Positions 10,119 through 19,939 of a stretch of 64,000 nt of DNA are shown piece by piece. This stretch comes from Selaginella moellendorffii (Eukaryota > Streptophyta > Lycopodiopsida > Selaginellales > Selaginellaceae): NCBI RefSeq assembly GCF_000143415.4, contig NW_003314261.1, positions 6,263,453 through 6,327,452 of the forward strand, given 5' to 3'. Within the stretch, counting starts at the first letter, position 1; the number at the start of each line of letters is the position of its first letter. Position numbers and translations under genes: made by a program. The notes under the pieces were generated by a model. The model made no database searches and was not told the DNA's origin. It was given only the letters and a program-made list of their open reading frames with translations.

Positions 10119-10479
10119 TGTCAGGAATCCCCCAATTCTTGCCACATTCCTGACGCTCACCAGATTCCTGACCTGTAGACCACATTCCTGACTCTCGAGA
10201 CACTTCCCTATTCCTGACTCTCTGATTTCCTGTACGATTCTTGAGTCTCGAGCCAGATTCCTGATGATGATGTGGTGCCTCCTCGACCTCAACTATATTT
10301 AGGCCGTCCTCGATCTAAGAGTGGTGGAACTTCATCAACCTATAGTATATATAGGTTAGCCTTGTTCCATTTCTCCACAATCTGAATCAACACCAGTCTA
10401 AGGCCTTTTCTTTGTTTCCACTAGCTTTTCTCTTTGTCTTTTGCATTTTCCAGTCTTGATCTTGTTGGGGGTCTTGACA
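10119..10479 (+). repeat. 3' LTR of the chromovirus
   Basis: 361 bp, co-terminal with the 5' LTR and followed by the target duplication TCCTT at 10480-10484. Differences from the 5' LTR are all C/T or A/G changes, about eleven by eye. Confidence 0.95.
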
Positions 10480-10552
10480 TCCTTGGGTTTGAATAATACT
10501 AGGCTGAGTGACCTCCCAGAAAGTCCAAATTCAAGAACTTACATTTGGTATC

Positions 10553-10632
10553 GAAAGGGAGATTGGAGTGCTGATGACGAGGAAGACAATGGTGGCCAGG
10601 ATCATGGCGTCGCCCATGGCCGCCAGCATGAG
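10553..10632 (-). other. Captured coding-like fragment inside a TRIM
   Basis: These 80 or so bases lie between the PBS and the common internal sequence of the TRIM and are missing from the two other copies. They are GC-rich compared with the TRIM. On the minus strand they have an open frame that reads as a hydrophobic stretch (GLMLAAMGDAMILATIVFLV), like a membrane segment. I do not recognise the donor gene. Capture of a host exon piece is an inference. Confidence 0.5.
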
Positions 10633-11013
10633 GCCGACTCTGTTGGTTGGCTAGGGGAGTCACACCACAAGTTGATTGACATTTGGCTGGTCCAATTTGC
10701 TCCCGTTGGGCTCAACCCGAGGGGTAGCGTGTCAAGAGAGTGGGTCTCTCGGGAGAGCTGTGGCTCTCAGTTTTTGTTCATGAGGGTGTGAGCTTGCAAG
10801 GACGCATGGTAGATTGTAAGCAACCAAAGAGAATGACTCGAGATACGGTCTATAGGGTTCAAATATAAAAGGAAAGAGCTCATAAATAAGAGTGCACCCC
10901 CTTTTCCAATCGATCAAGGATCTTGGGATAGTTAGAGTTAAGCGTCCTTGGATTTGAATAGTACTAGGCTGGGTGAGCTTCTGGGAAATCCAAAGTTAGG
11001 AGCTTACAAATAC

Positions 11014-11194
11014 TTCCTCCAGTGTTTCAGCATTCCTGTCCAAAGTGGATTTGTTCAGATAATAGTCCCACATTTATAACTAAGGCATTTCACATTTTGA
11101 TATCTCAATTGGGGATATGCCACACTTTCACGAGTGTTTATCATCCATAGTCAAACAATTTGATGGAATAACTTGTTTAGACTTTTAAAGGAAT
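11014..11194 (+). pseudogene. Old gypsy relic, block 3: integrase core
   Basis: Frame fragments read SDNSPTFITKAFH and then QLGICHTFTSVYHP followed by a stop and SNNLME, the degenerate form of the integrase SDxGxxF and AYHPQxxGxxE blocks. It follows the TRIM target duplication directly, so it continues the relic of 3109-4815. The RNase H end and the integrase N-terminus that should lie between are missing. Confidence 0.72.
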
Positions 11195-12390
11195 GTGTGA
11201 GACACAAATCCTTAAGCCCCATAGTGGAGCCAAAAGAGTGTCATGTGGTAGTTACTAACGTAGAAGCTAAACGAGCGTAACATATTTGGATTGAAAGCTC
11301 TGACTTGAAAAGTCAAAAGCGGGAGTGGAACTCCCAATGAAGTACTTGAAGAATGAATACAAAGCGAGCAATAAGTGAGTCTCTAGAAAAGGGACACAAG
11401 AGGACTAACACATAACACGTGGGAGTGTCAAGATGGAGTTCGAAAAGGAGTCTGAGATGGACCTAAAGTGGACCCGAGATGGAGTCCAAGAAAGAGTCCA
11501 AAATGGAATCTAAGATAAACTTGAGATGGAGTCTGAGATGGATATAAGATGGAGTCTAAAAAAGACCCAAGATGGACTTAAGATAGAGTCCAAGATGGAT
11601 CTGAGATGGAATTCGAGGTCGAGTCCAAAATGGATTTGAGATGGAGTCTGAGGTCAAGACTAAGATCGAGACCAAAACTAAGGCTAAGATTGAGATTAAG
11701 ATTGAGTCCGAGACCAAACAAGTCCGAGTCCGAGTCCGAATTTGAATCCAAGTCTAAGTCTGAGTCCAAGTCCGAATTTGAGGGTGAAAACCCAAAGCAT
11801 TTGTCTAATAGACTCTAAGGGGTTTGGTGAGCTCTAAAAGTAAGGGGAGGACTCCAATGGAGTCAGTTTAGTCAAAAAATACTCATACCCACATGTTAAG
11901 TGATGATATAACCATTGAGGAATATAAGGTTAAAGTGAATACAGACAAACAAGTGGAGTAACTTGGTGAAGTGTTTAAGAGCCAACTCTAACTCCTTCAA
12001 GAAATCAAATGATCAATGCTCCCAATCTAAGTGTAGGTGGCACCTTATTTGGATACTTAGTGTGGCTTATTAGAACCTCACTTTAACCACATAGCTAGGG
12101 CACTTAAAAGTGAAAGGTGGGAAGAGTACTTATGAGGTTTGTGTAAAGTCACGATGTTTCAAAATATTATTCTAAAATCCCAAACTGTGGAAAGGTAGAG
12201 GAGGAATTCTCTAATATAATTACCAAAAATACAATCATATGGTGAGGAAGTTTCAAAGAACAATAGGACTTAATGGTTAAACCTTAACCTAATGACGGTG
12301 TTGGCAAGCACAACTGTGGATGAAGAGGGATTTAATGAGGATAGAAGAAAGGACATTAAGAAAAGGTGTTCCCCTTTTTATGGGCTAATT
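11195..12390 (-). repeat. Diverged copy of the right-end C-rich repeat, inverted
   Basis: Read on the minus strand this matches about 58.7-60.06 kb block by block. Matching blocks include the sequence around GTGAGACACAAATCCTTA, the minisatellite of GAGATGGAGTC-type units (11430-11780), GGGTGAAAACCCAAAGC with GGTTTGGTGAGCTC, GTAACTTGGTGAAGTGTT, and AACTGTGGAAAGG. It has lost many CG dinucleotides relative to the right-end copy, consistent with age and methylation decay. No coding frame of interest. Confidence 0.8.
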
Positions 12391-12654
12391 GATATGCATA
12401 TTTTTTGTATTCTTTTTTTACACACAGAGCGTGTAAGAAAAAATTTCATACATTAAAAATAATTTATTTTAAAATATATATAGTTTTATATATATATATG
12501 TATAATTTAGCATATTTAGTTATATTTTATCATATTTGACAATACTAAAATTCTAATTATGAAGTGTATTTCTGTAGAAATCCTTTTCACAACTTAAATA
12601 TTTAAAAAAACTACATTTTCTATATATCTTGTTATAGCTCTTATATAAACCCTT
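12391..12654. other. AT-rich leader upstream of the first kinase-like gene
   Basis: AT-rich sequence with a (TA)n run near 12475-12500 and a TATATAA-like word at about 12640-12650, just before the ATG at 12655. It probably contains the promoter, but nothing more definite is visible. Confidence 0.35.
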
Positions 12655-14007
12655 ATGAAGCTTTTGGAGCTCCTGGAGCAATCCCTGCCGGAAGTGAGTT
12701 TCTACCCCCATCCTAATCCATGTCTTCTAGGCAAGGCGCTGCGACCCACGTCCATCGGTGAGCACCCACCTGGTGGCTATCACCCATGGCCAGATTTCGT
12801 CAACAAGGTGGTTGAACACAAGCAGCGCTACTGCGGCGATGATTCCTCGTTTAGCTCGCCACCTGCAGCTCCTCGCGGTGGGCATATCGTCGTCGAGGAG
12901 ATGGGAATTCGCTGCTTGCTCTACATGTACTGGGGGACGGCAATCAGCGAGATGGGCCGAGAACTTGTGACGAGAGGAGTGACAAGCGAGGCTCTCGAGT
13001 TTGCCTGGTCAGATGCTGTCCGAGACTTGCTGGGATGGCCGGATCACGTCCTCCATGTCAATGGCCGCTGCAAAGCTATCATCCTGGCCAAGACACGGCT
13101 TGAGCTGGATGATTCTGCCAGTGACTTGGGTGGATTGGTATCGAAGCTTGCCTTGCAGCAGATGCTTGCGTATCTCCGGCTCAACGCGCACTATGGCTTC
13201 GGCAGTGTGTATGGAATCCTGACCAACTTTGAGAGTTCTTGGTTCTGCAAGCTCGATGGCGATCGTCTCTTGGTCTCGGAGTCCATCAAGGCTAGCGAGT
13301 GTCGACCTGGGATCTACGCAGCGCTGTGGTATCTCTCGCATCTAGTGGTACTCGACGATCCGGGGAACATTGTTTCGTCACCCAGTCATGGTCTAGCTGC
13401 AACCAAGCTTGTTCTTGACTCCATTGTCAAGAGGGCGTGCGTGGCCGCGGATTTGCACGAGGCTGACATGCTCGAGTACTATCGGGTCTATGATCTCAAG
13501 AGCGTCGAGTTCCACTCTTGCTTGGGCCGTTTTGGATCGTCGAGCGTGTACAGGGCGAGACTGGACGAGGAGGCTGTTGTTCTCAAGGTCTTGGACGTGA
13601 CGCAGAGACCACACCTGATGCTGGATTTCGTGAGAGAGATTGATGCGTATGACAGGCTTGTTGCGGTTGAAGGAGTGTGCGTTCCAAAGCTCCTCGAGTA
13701 TGGTTTCTTGTCAGGGGCGCTCTTCTTTCTGGCCTTCTCGGATGCGGGGGTTAACCTGGAGGTGCTTGCGAACCAGAATGGAGGGAGGCTAGGCCCCGAG
13801 ATGAAGCAGAGCGCCATACAATCTCTCAAATCCATTCACTCCCTCGACATGAGCCACGGCGATATCCGGCTTGCAAACATGTGTTACCAGTTGCAAGGTG
13901 GTAAAGCCGAAGTTCTTTGGATTGATCTACAACAGTCTTTCCGCTCGTGGACAGAGGAACATGAAAGAGAGCTCAATACGCTTGTCATGCTTTTAGATCA
14001 ATATTAG
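12655..14007 (+). CDS. Kinase-like protein with HGD catalytic loop
   Basis: A single-exon frame of 450 residues. The C-terminal half (about 285-430) has a protein-kinase-like or aminoglycoside-phosphotransferase-like fold. It shows a glycine-loop form LGRFGSSSVYRA (290-301), the lysine in AVVLKV (K311), an EIDAYDRL helix, HGDIRLAN (401-408) and IDLQQS in place of DFG (D424). The N-terminal half is a family-specific domain with PPGGYHPWPDFV (38-49) and SSWFCKLDGDRLLVSES, and the minus-strand neighbour has the same layout. Substrate and role are unknown; the key catalytic residues are present, so phosphotransfer is possible. Start choice: this ATG gives the longest frame, and the motif shared with the neighbour begins about 30 residues later. 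Confidence 0.8.
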   Translation: MKLLELLEQSLPEVSFYPHPNPCLLGKALRPTSIGEHPPGGYHPWPDFVNKVVEHKQRYCGDDSSFSSPPAAPRGGHIVVEEMGIRCLLYMYWGTAISEMGRELVTRGVTSEALEFAWSDAVRDLLGWPDHVLHVNGRCKAIILAKTRLELDDSASDLGGLVSKLALQQMLAYLRLNAHYGFGSVYGILTNFESSWFCKLDGDRLLVSESIKASECRPGIYAALWYLSHLVVLDDPGNIVSSPSHGLAATKLVLDSIVKRACVAADLHEADMLEYYRVYDLKSVEFHSCLGRFGSSSVYRARLDEEAVVLKVLDVTQRPHLMLDFVREIDAYDRLVAVEGVCVPKLLEYGFLSGALFFLAFSDAGVNLEVLANQNGGRLGPEMKQSAIQSLKSIHSLDMSHGDIRLANMCYQLQGGKAEVLWIDLQQSFRSWTEEHERELNTLVMLLDQY

Positions 14008-14334
14008 ATCTTAGCATATTTGCAAAACTTTATGAAGTGAGATTCTTGAAATCCCGAGAGCAAGGGAAAATAGTCCACATGCATGCATTCTTCCAAGTAA
14101 TGCACTCCCGCTACAATTCTATTTGGCCTGGCAGTATAAAAAACCGGATGGACACCATAGGTTATGTTTGAGCATGACTTAGCGAAGAGCATATTCTCAC
14201 CAATAAGGGGGACCAAATTTAAGAAATTCACAATATTTGCAAATATGTCAACTTCCTGCTTTCTCTAGATATTGAAATCTTCACAAAGCACATTCAAAGA
14301 AAAACGCTACTTCAGGCAATCTAGTAGGAATCTT
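14008..14334. other. Spacer between convergent kinase-like genes
   Basis: About 330 bp of mixed composition between the two stop codons. No open frame or RNA gene is recognisable; it should contain both 3' untranslated regions. Confidence 0.4.
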
Positions 14335-15612
14335 TCAGAATCTGAAAAGCTTTTCCATGTGCCTTTGATCCCTCTTTGCAAACTGTAAGAACTCATCAGC
14401 GTCTTCATCCTTGTCAAACAAGCATGCCGCTCCAAGGTCTATCCACATGACTTTGCCACCTTCCCTGGACACAATAATGTTAGACTCCATCACTCGACCA
14501 TGACTCACATTTGCCCTGTGCATCACAGTCAAGGCAGACTTTGCTGCCGAGAGGTAAGGCCTTAAGTTTTCACAGTCTTTGTCGATGCTCATGCCTCCAA
14601 TGTCTTGCATTATGGTAACCCAGCCTAGTCCTCCATCCATGAAACCAGCAGCATAGAGGCGCGGAATCACGTCACCTTGAAGGTCCTTGAGTTTTACCAT
14701 CATCCACACTTCACGCACAGCCTCCTCCAGCTGGTCGGAAGAGTTGCAAACTTTGACAATAGCCTTCCTCCCTGATTCCAAATCCCCCCGAAACACTGAG
14801 ACCTTTCCTCCGCTATGGATAAGGTGCCTTGCATCACGCAAGAAGTCCAGCTCTGGAAGTTGGGGCATGACAAAGGCCTCGATGTCTTTGGGCTTGAAAT
14901 TCAACAACCTGCAGAGTTTTATCGTTTGTATGCGCATATCTACAACATATCTTTTGTTTCTTGTATTTGTCTCGACAATAAAATCTGATGGATCCGCTGC
15001 TTCTTCTCCTAAAACTGTGGGAGGACGCTCGAACAAGAGGTGCATAAAGTAGAACAGAGCTTCCATGAATGTTGGAGCAAAGAAAGCATCAGAAACCAGG
15101 AGGACGTCGTCATGGGTCAGCTTGCAAAAGAACGATCGCTCTAGGCTGGTTACACATGCGTATCCAGATCGAGTTCTTCCACATGCACCATGATAGATAT
15201 AACCGGCTGCCTGATCAAACACTTTGCGCATAACATTGCTGCCACCATCTATCCCCACCTGGAGAACCTCGTCGGACTCTACCAAAAGATACCCTTTGCC
15301 GGTATTTGCCAAAGAGGGAGTGCTATCCAGAGTTCCATACATAACGACTGCGCCTTGGCAATGACTAAGATGAATTCTAGAACCAGCTTGGAATCTCTTT
15401 TGGTACTCATAGGAGAGCTGTTGTACTGGAACCACAAGGGATGCATACAGTTTTGCAAATGCCTCATCGCGGCTTGTGGCTCCAGCAGCCACATGCAGCG
15501 GGCAAGGATCCATGGACATAGGGGCGTTATCCGGCTGCGAGTAGAAGCCTTGGAGCTCTGACGCAAATGAATCCCATACCTTGTAGCCACCTCTTGGAGT
15601 GTGCTGACACAT
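14335..15612 (-). CDS. Kinase-like paralogue with HGR loop, probable pseudokinase
   Basis: 425 residues without introns. Order matches the plus-strand neighbour: TPRGGYKVWDSF (5-16), an ERSFFCKLTHDDVLLVSDAF block (158-177), a lysine in KAIVKV (K287), a HGRVMESN loop (371-378) and IDLGAA (391-396). The catalytic Asp of HGD is Arg here while the Lys, Asn and following Asp positions remain, so catalysis is likely lost. It is tail-to-tail with the first gene, 327 bp apart. The frame may be the C-terminal exon of a longer gene, because the neighbour has about 35 more N-terminal residues, but I see no clear upstream exon. Confidence 0.78.
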   Translation of the reverse strand: MCQHTPRGGYKVWDSFASELQGFYSQPDNAPMSMDPCPLHVAAGATSRDEAFAKLYASLVVPVQQLSYEYQKRFQAGSRIHLSHCQGAVVMYGTLDSTPSLANTGKGYLLVESDEVLQVGIDGGSNVMRKVFDQAAGYIYHGACGRTRSGYACVTSLERSFFCKLTHDDVLLVSDAFFAPTFMEALFYFMHLLFERPPTVLGEEAADPSDFIVETNTRNKRYVVDMRIQTIKLCRLLNFKPKDIEAFVMPQLPELDFLRDARHLIHSGGKVSVFRGDLESGRKAIVKVCNSSDQLEEAVREVWMMVKLKDLQGDVIPRLYAAGFMDGGLGWVTIMQDIGGMSIDKDCENLRPYLSAAKSALTVMHRANVSHGRVMESNIIVSREGGKVMWIDLGAACLFDKDEDADEFLQFAKRDQRHMEKLFRF

Positions 15613-16599
15613 CTCTCTAAAACGCTATAGGAACCCTAGAGTTAGGTTAACGTCGCGAGCGAAAGCGAATTGTTTGATGGATTTGGTTCGTTTTGCGGTG
15701 TGCTGCAGTGGCACTTAAATGCGGATTTGTACGAGACAGACCCGGATTCGAGACGAGCGAGGCTACGATTACTATGTATGTACCGAGAACCTTGTTTAAA
15801 TCGTGCTCGTGCTCAGGATATCATCACAATCGCGCCTGGTAAGCTTCCCAACTACGAGGAGCGGATCCTCGACGAGATTAGGTACTGTCTCGAAGGAAGT
15901 GTTTTCGAGACAAAAAGATAGCTTTTGTTAACCATTCTTTCAGGCTACTTTGACGTTAGAGATGGCAGTGATCGGTGGATTCGTGTGTGGACTAGGAAGG
16001 CATGATCAATCTCCCAGCTGGGATGCATCACCGATTCACACCAGATTCAAACAATCTCATCACGGTTTGCATCGGATTCTCTTTAATCAAACAAAGAAGC
16101 TAGGAAATCTATACAGGTGATGTGCCTCTTTAGTGGACATCCAATTTGGACGGCGTTTAATCGGCCCCAAGAAGACAATCCTGTGATGTTTGTAGATACA
16201 TGCTCTCATGAATCTCCAATCTTTTCTCAGATTGGAGTACGTAAAGAATTTCCTCGTGAACATAAAATGGACCAAGAATATTTTTTTCTCAAATATATCC
16301 AAGCTGGCAATACTATATGACTCTTGTTCCAGAGCATCGACCGCCATCACATAAACTCGATTTACGTTGGAAATTGTGCAAAGTTCTACTTGTTTCCCTC
16401 AGAGACACGCTCACGATGAGATAAAAAAGCGCCATGACACCTGGGCCTACAGGACGAGGAAGTCGTCCCAGTCCCTATCTCGGGAATGCGCGTATACATT
16501 CCAACAACGTAGAGAGGAATCGAGGAGCACAAGTTCCAACTATCCACACAAAGGGAGCTTTTTCTACTTTACCTCTCCGTGCATGGTTATGCCCATGGC
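15613..16599. other. Leader of the HGR gene and spacer
   Basis: Contains the probable promoter of the minus-strand HGR gene near 15613-15750. A plus-strand frame of 83 codons at 15670-15921 and short minus-strand frames near 16090-16350 show no recognisable domain. Nothing else can be supported. Confidence 0.3.
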
Positions 16600-18600
16600 T
16601 CCAGCGTGCTGATCCGCTGCTGCGTAAATACTGCTATCTCTCACCCTTGTACTTCGAATTCTCCAGCTGATGAATGCAATTGGGATTCGCAAGCTGCAGG
16701 ACGATGGTAAGAAGCCACAAGAAAAAAATCATGAATGCAGCCAGCCGCTGGATCACTTCCTGCTGTCTGATTTCGGCGTCCTCCACAATGACACGTTCAG
16801 CATTTCCTGCTTGATCATTCCCATGGTTCTCGGATTTGCAAAACGGTGTTTCATTACCAGTTGATCAATAAGTGTTGCTTACATTCTAGTGTCGATATGA
16901 TAATGATAAGGACCTTTTCAACCTCGTTGATTCGGCCGTAGTAAATGTAGAAGTCGAATGCAAACTCTGACGTTTAACGCTGTCCGTATCATTACGCTAT
17001 AGAAGAAAAAGGAGCAAGGTCGTTCTTACATTTTAGGAGTATCAAGCCGCAGGAAAGAAATCCCTTCGCTGTCCTTTTGGGGATCAATTTCCTTGTCGTG
17101 TGCGGGAGAACTGTATGTGAAGGTTAACTAAGATAGACAGACAACTCACTTGGTCTCAAGGCTAGCTGGAGTTTCCTTTTTTATGCTTAAAACACCTGCA
17201 TCCGTTCCTCATTGTTCTCTGCCTCACGCTCGTCTGAACCGGTTTTCTTGCTGTCAAGGGATAAAATGGACTGAAGTTTATCGTTGGGTTCATAAGTTGC
17301 ACTATCCAACTCTGCAGATAAATGAAATAAGTACAGAAAATACGTGATCTTTCTCACCTCCATGCATTTGGAGATTCTGCTCTGGTTCAAGCTCATCTGA
17401 TTCGGTTTCCTTGCATTCCGCCGCAGCAGGAGATCGTACGGTGCCAGGTTTATCGCTGAGTAAAGGTGGTTCATTGTTTGACAGGCCCTTCACGAGTCAA
17501 TCCAGTTAGCCAGATCTGCGGAAATCGATAAATAAGACCAAAAGATACCTCATTTTTCTTACCTCCATGCATCTGCTCAGCTTCACGCTTGTTTAATTCG
17601 GCGTTCTCGGACTGAAGTTTAATGTAAGTAAAGGGGTTCATCTTTCTTCTTAATGGCAACTCCGGGACTCCGAGATTTTTCTTGGGAATGGTCGTGCCCA
17701 TATAAATGTTCGTTTCATTATCGACCTGCCCAGCATCCGCACTAGCAGCAAGATGCTTACTATCCGACATACCGTCCGAGGCGTCAGGAAGTTTGTTGTC
17801 AGCATCAGGACCATGAAGAGCAGAATTACCATGTGTGGAAACAATCAATCACTAATAATACCCAGATACCCAGAATTGCTTCCAGCATTTCCATCACCGG
17901 TTCCAGAGTCTTCGTTTGCAATCCGCTACGTCAGTCGCACATACTATTTCGTTTTCTTTGCCAGTGACATTTTGGATTTAAGAGGTAGAGTCTTTCGGTT
18001 GCCCATCCTTAGATTCCGATGGTGAATTCTCGCTGAGAATCTTGAAGAATCTGGTTCTTCAGGTTCACTGCCGGGGCTTGAAATCGCACACTCCTCTTAG
18101 TGAGATCTTCAGTAACAGCGCAGTGGTAGAAAAAAGAAGCACCGGATTTATTAGAGGGAAAAATAGGATAGAGTGATACCATCGGTGTTACCAAATTGGG
18201 TGTCAGATGGGCTGTCAAACTTGCATATACTGGTACTCCTGATGAGCGACGTCAACTGTTCAGGTAAGCTCACGAAAGTGTTTGTTCATGACTGACTGTT
18301 GATCGCAGTTTATCTAGGGAACGCTTACACGCAAAAGGACCATTCTCGGCTAGCAGCGTTGGACCCCTGAAGATAACTCGGACGCTCGAGGAGGAAACGA
18401 CGGCGACGAGTGAAAGCAAAAGCTATTTTTAGCGTCCAGCTCCCAAGACTGCATAGTTATACCCTCAATTCCTGTTACCCGACTTATACTATCCCCAACG
18501 GCGTTCCTGAGACCCAAGCAGACTTGAACGTAATCGTCCTTTCAAGGAGGAAAACAAAGAGGGGATTACTCAGTGAGCGAGATAGCCTTATCTTTGGAAG
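16600..18600 (-). CDS. Unrecognised multi-exon gene (partial model)
   Basis: A series of short coding-like blocks lies on the minus strand, several ending in GT donors or preceded by AG acceptors, in the small-exon style of this genome. In order: about 18540-18360 (DDYVQVCLGLRNAVGDSISR, then ITMQSWELDAKN), about 18110-18010 (RSVRFQAPAVNLKNQILQDS), 17840-17560 (SALHGPDADNKLPDASDG; MNPFTYIKLQSENAELNKRE; EQMHGG), 17480-17360 (KPGTVRSPAAAECKETESDE; LQMHGGE), 17320-17200 (NDKLQSILSLDSKKTGSDER), 17095-17035 (DPQKDSEGISFLRLDTPKM), 16970-16905 (NDTDSVKRQSLHSTSTFTTA) and 16860-16735 (SENHGNDQAGNAERVIVEDA; IRQQEVIQRL). The protein is charged and mostly low complexity. QMHGG recurs at the ends of two exons. 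I do not recognise the family, and exon borders and the true ends are uncertain. Confidence 0.5.
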
Positions 18601-18689
18601 GAGGCGATTCGATGTTCATGGAATCATCAGAAGATTTTCGTGCTTGCCTTCGGATTGTCGGAAACCCTAATAGATTCTTCCTTCAGTGC

Positions 18690-19500
18690 TATGAAAGATT
18701 TCTTTTGACAATCCTCTCTTTGTCATACAAAATGAAATCTTAACCCTATTTTAAAACTAATCTTATGAAATAGAAATAATTTTTAGTACTAAAATTATGG
18801 TAAAAATCCTAATAGTTAGTATTGTCCTTAAGCTTTTGTTAAAATTTATATTTATTATAAATTTTCCTCACACTCTTTGTTTTTATAAATTGATTTAATA
18901 AAGTTTTGTATCATTTGGATTATTATAATTTTGTAATAATGTGGCATTTTATTTTTGGTAGTAACGTAGAATATGCTTAAATATTCTAGTATATTCTAAT
19001 ATCTAATGGTTGATATTAATCTTATATATAAACTATAAATATGTTTATAATTTATAAAAAATTTAAATACACCAGATTAAATTGTAAATACAACGTATGC
19101 TTCTGTGGATCAAAGATCAAAGAAAAAGTAATGATCTGAAACTCACACACTTGAAAATAAAGGAGAGAAAAAAAAAGAGAGGAATATGATGTTTCGCTTG
19201 TTTTCTTATGAACAAATCTTGCTGCCATTATCCGCTTTAAGAGCCTTTAAAACGAAACAAGATATGATCAAGCTTAGCTAGCTTTTGAGTTTTTCATGCC
19301 ACGGGATCATTGATGCAAACGTCTTGCAAGACTCTGATCTTCCTCAGTAGCTCCTCTGGATACTCAGACTTGCGCTGGCAAAGCAGAAATGATTTATAAA
19401 CATTCAAGAGAGAAATCTTTTACTGCACTTCCACAACGCTTGATGAGTAACGAGGTGGAATATTACATGAAGGTCTAAGAGCTAAAAGATTCGATTTATA
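18690..19500. other. AT-rich spacer
   Basis: Strongly AT-rich from about 18700 to 19090, then mixed. No coding frame, hairpin or known repeat is recognisable. Confidence 0.4.
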
Positions 19501-19510
19501 AATTCTGAAA

Positions 19511-19745
19511 GTTATTCTTGAAGGGGTTCGGCTGGAAGGAGATGTTATCCCTCGCCTCTAAGCATCTGATTTCCTGGATGGAGGGATCTGGCTTAAAGAG
19601 CATTAACAGAAACTATGAGGAGCTTTACATGAAAAGAGCAAAGTCCGCCTTGAGTGATATGCGAGTCACGGTCGAGTTGAGTCCTCCAACATCATCGTTG
19701 GAGACGGTGGCAAAGTTATGTGGAGATCGACCTTGATGCTTCTGT
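19511..19745 (+). pseudogene. C-terminal fragment of an HGR kinase-like paralogue
   Basis: Read from 19511, the frame gives LEGDVIPRL, a stop, ASDFLDGG, more stops, then ASHGRVESSNIIVGDGGKVM. This aligns with residues about 305-392 of the minus-strand gene at 14335-15612 (LQGDVIPRLYAAGFMDGG and SHGRVMESNIIVSREGGKVM). At least four in-frame stops make it a relic. It keeps the HGR form of the loop. Confidence 0.8.
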
Positions 19746-19939
19746 GACAGTGATGGCGATGCAGATGATCTGTTGCATTCGTTCGTGAAGATCTAAAGCA
19801 AATTGCAGTTTGTAGATATCTAGAAATTGATATGAAAGTGTGACAGATACAAGAACTTGCACTTGGATGTTGAGTGAGTTGAGGTGCTCTTGATCTCTCT
19901 CTGATTCAGATTTGCAGCCATAAAACAGCTCAAACATTT

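Larger units (their letters stand above)
4950..10479 (+). mobile_element. Near-complete Ty3/gypsy chromovirus, self-priming type
   Basis: The element is 5,530 bp long with equal 361-bp LTRs (4950-5310, 10119-10479), ends TGTCAGG and TTGACA, and target duplication TCCTT at 4945-4949 and 10480-10484. Order is gag, protease, RT, RNase H, integrase, chromodomain, polypurine tract. The primer site at 5313-5327 matches the element's own LTR rather than a tRNA. By eye the LTRs differ at about eleven sites, all transitions, so the insertion is fairly young. Frameshifts and stops in gag and integrase mean it no longer encodes a full polyprotein. Self-priming together with a C-terminal chromodomain points to the Tf1/sushi side of the chromoviruses. 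Confidence 0.93.
4816..11008 (+). mobile_element. TRIM-like element split by a chromovirus; perfect 5-bp TSD
   Basis: The left LTR is 4816-4949 continued at 10485-10543, the right LTR is 10815-11008 (about 194 bp), and the internal part is 10544-10814. Target duplications AATAC lie at 4811-4815 and 11009-11013. The PBS-like TTTGGTATC is at 10544-10552. The internal part has an extra segment of about 80 bp (10553-10632) absent from the other two copies. The left LTR is interrupted by the 5.5-kb chromovirus, whose own duplication is TCCTT. It is the same family as 3614-4201 and 43904-44543. Confidence 0.88.

Noticed and set aside
15670-15921. 83-codon plus-strand frame upstream of the HGR kinase-like gene
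   Set aside because: No recognised motif, and it overlaps the expected leader of the minus-strand gene; chance frame is the simpler reading.
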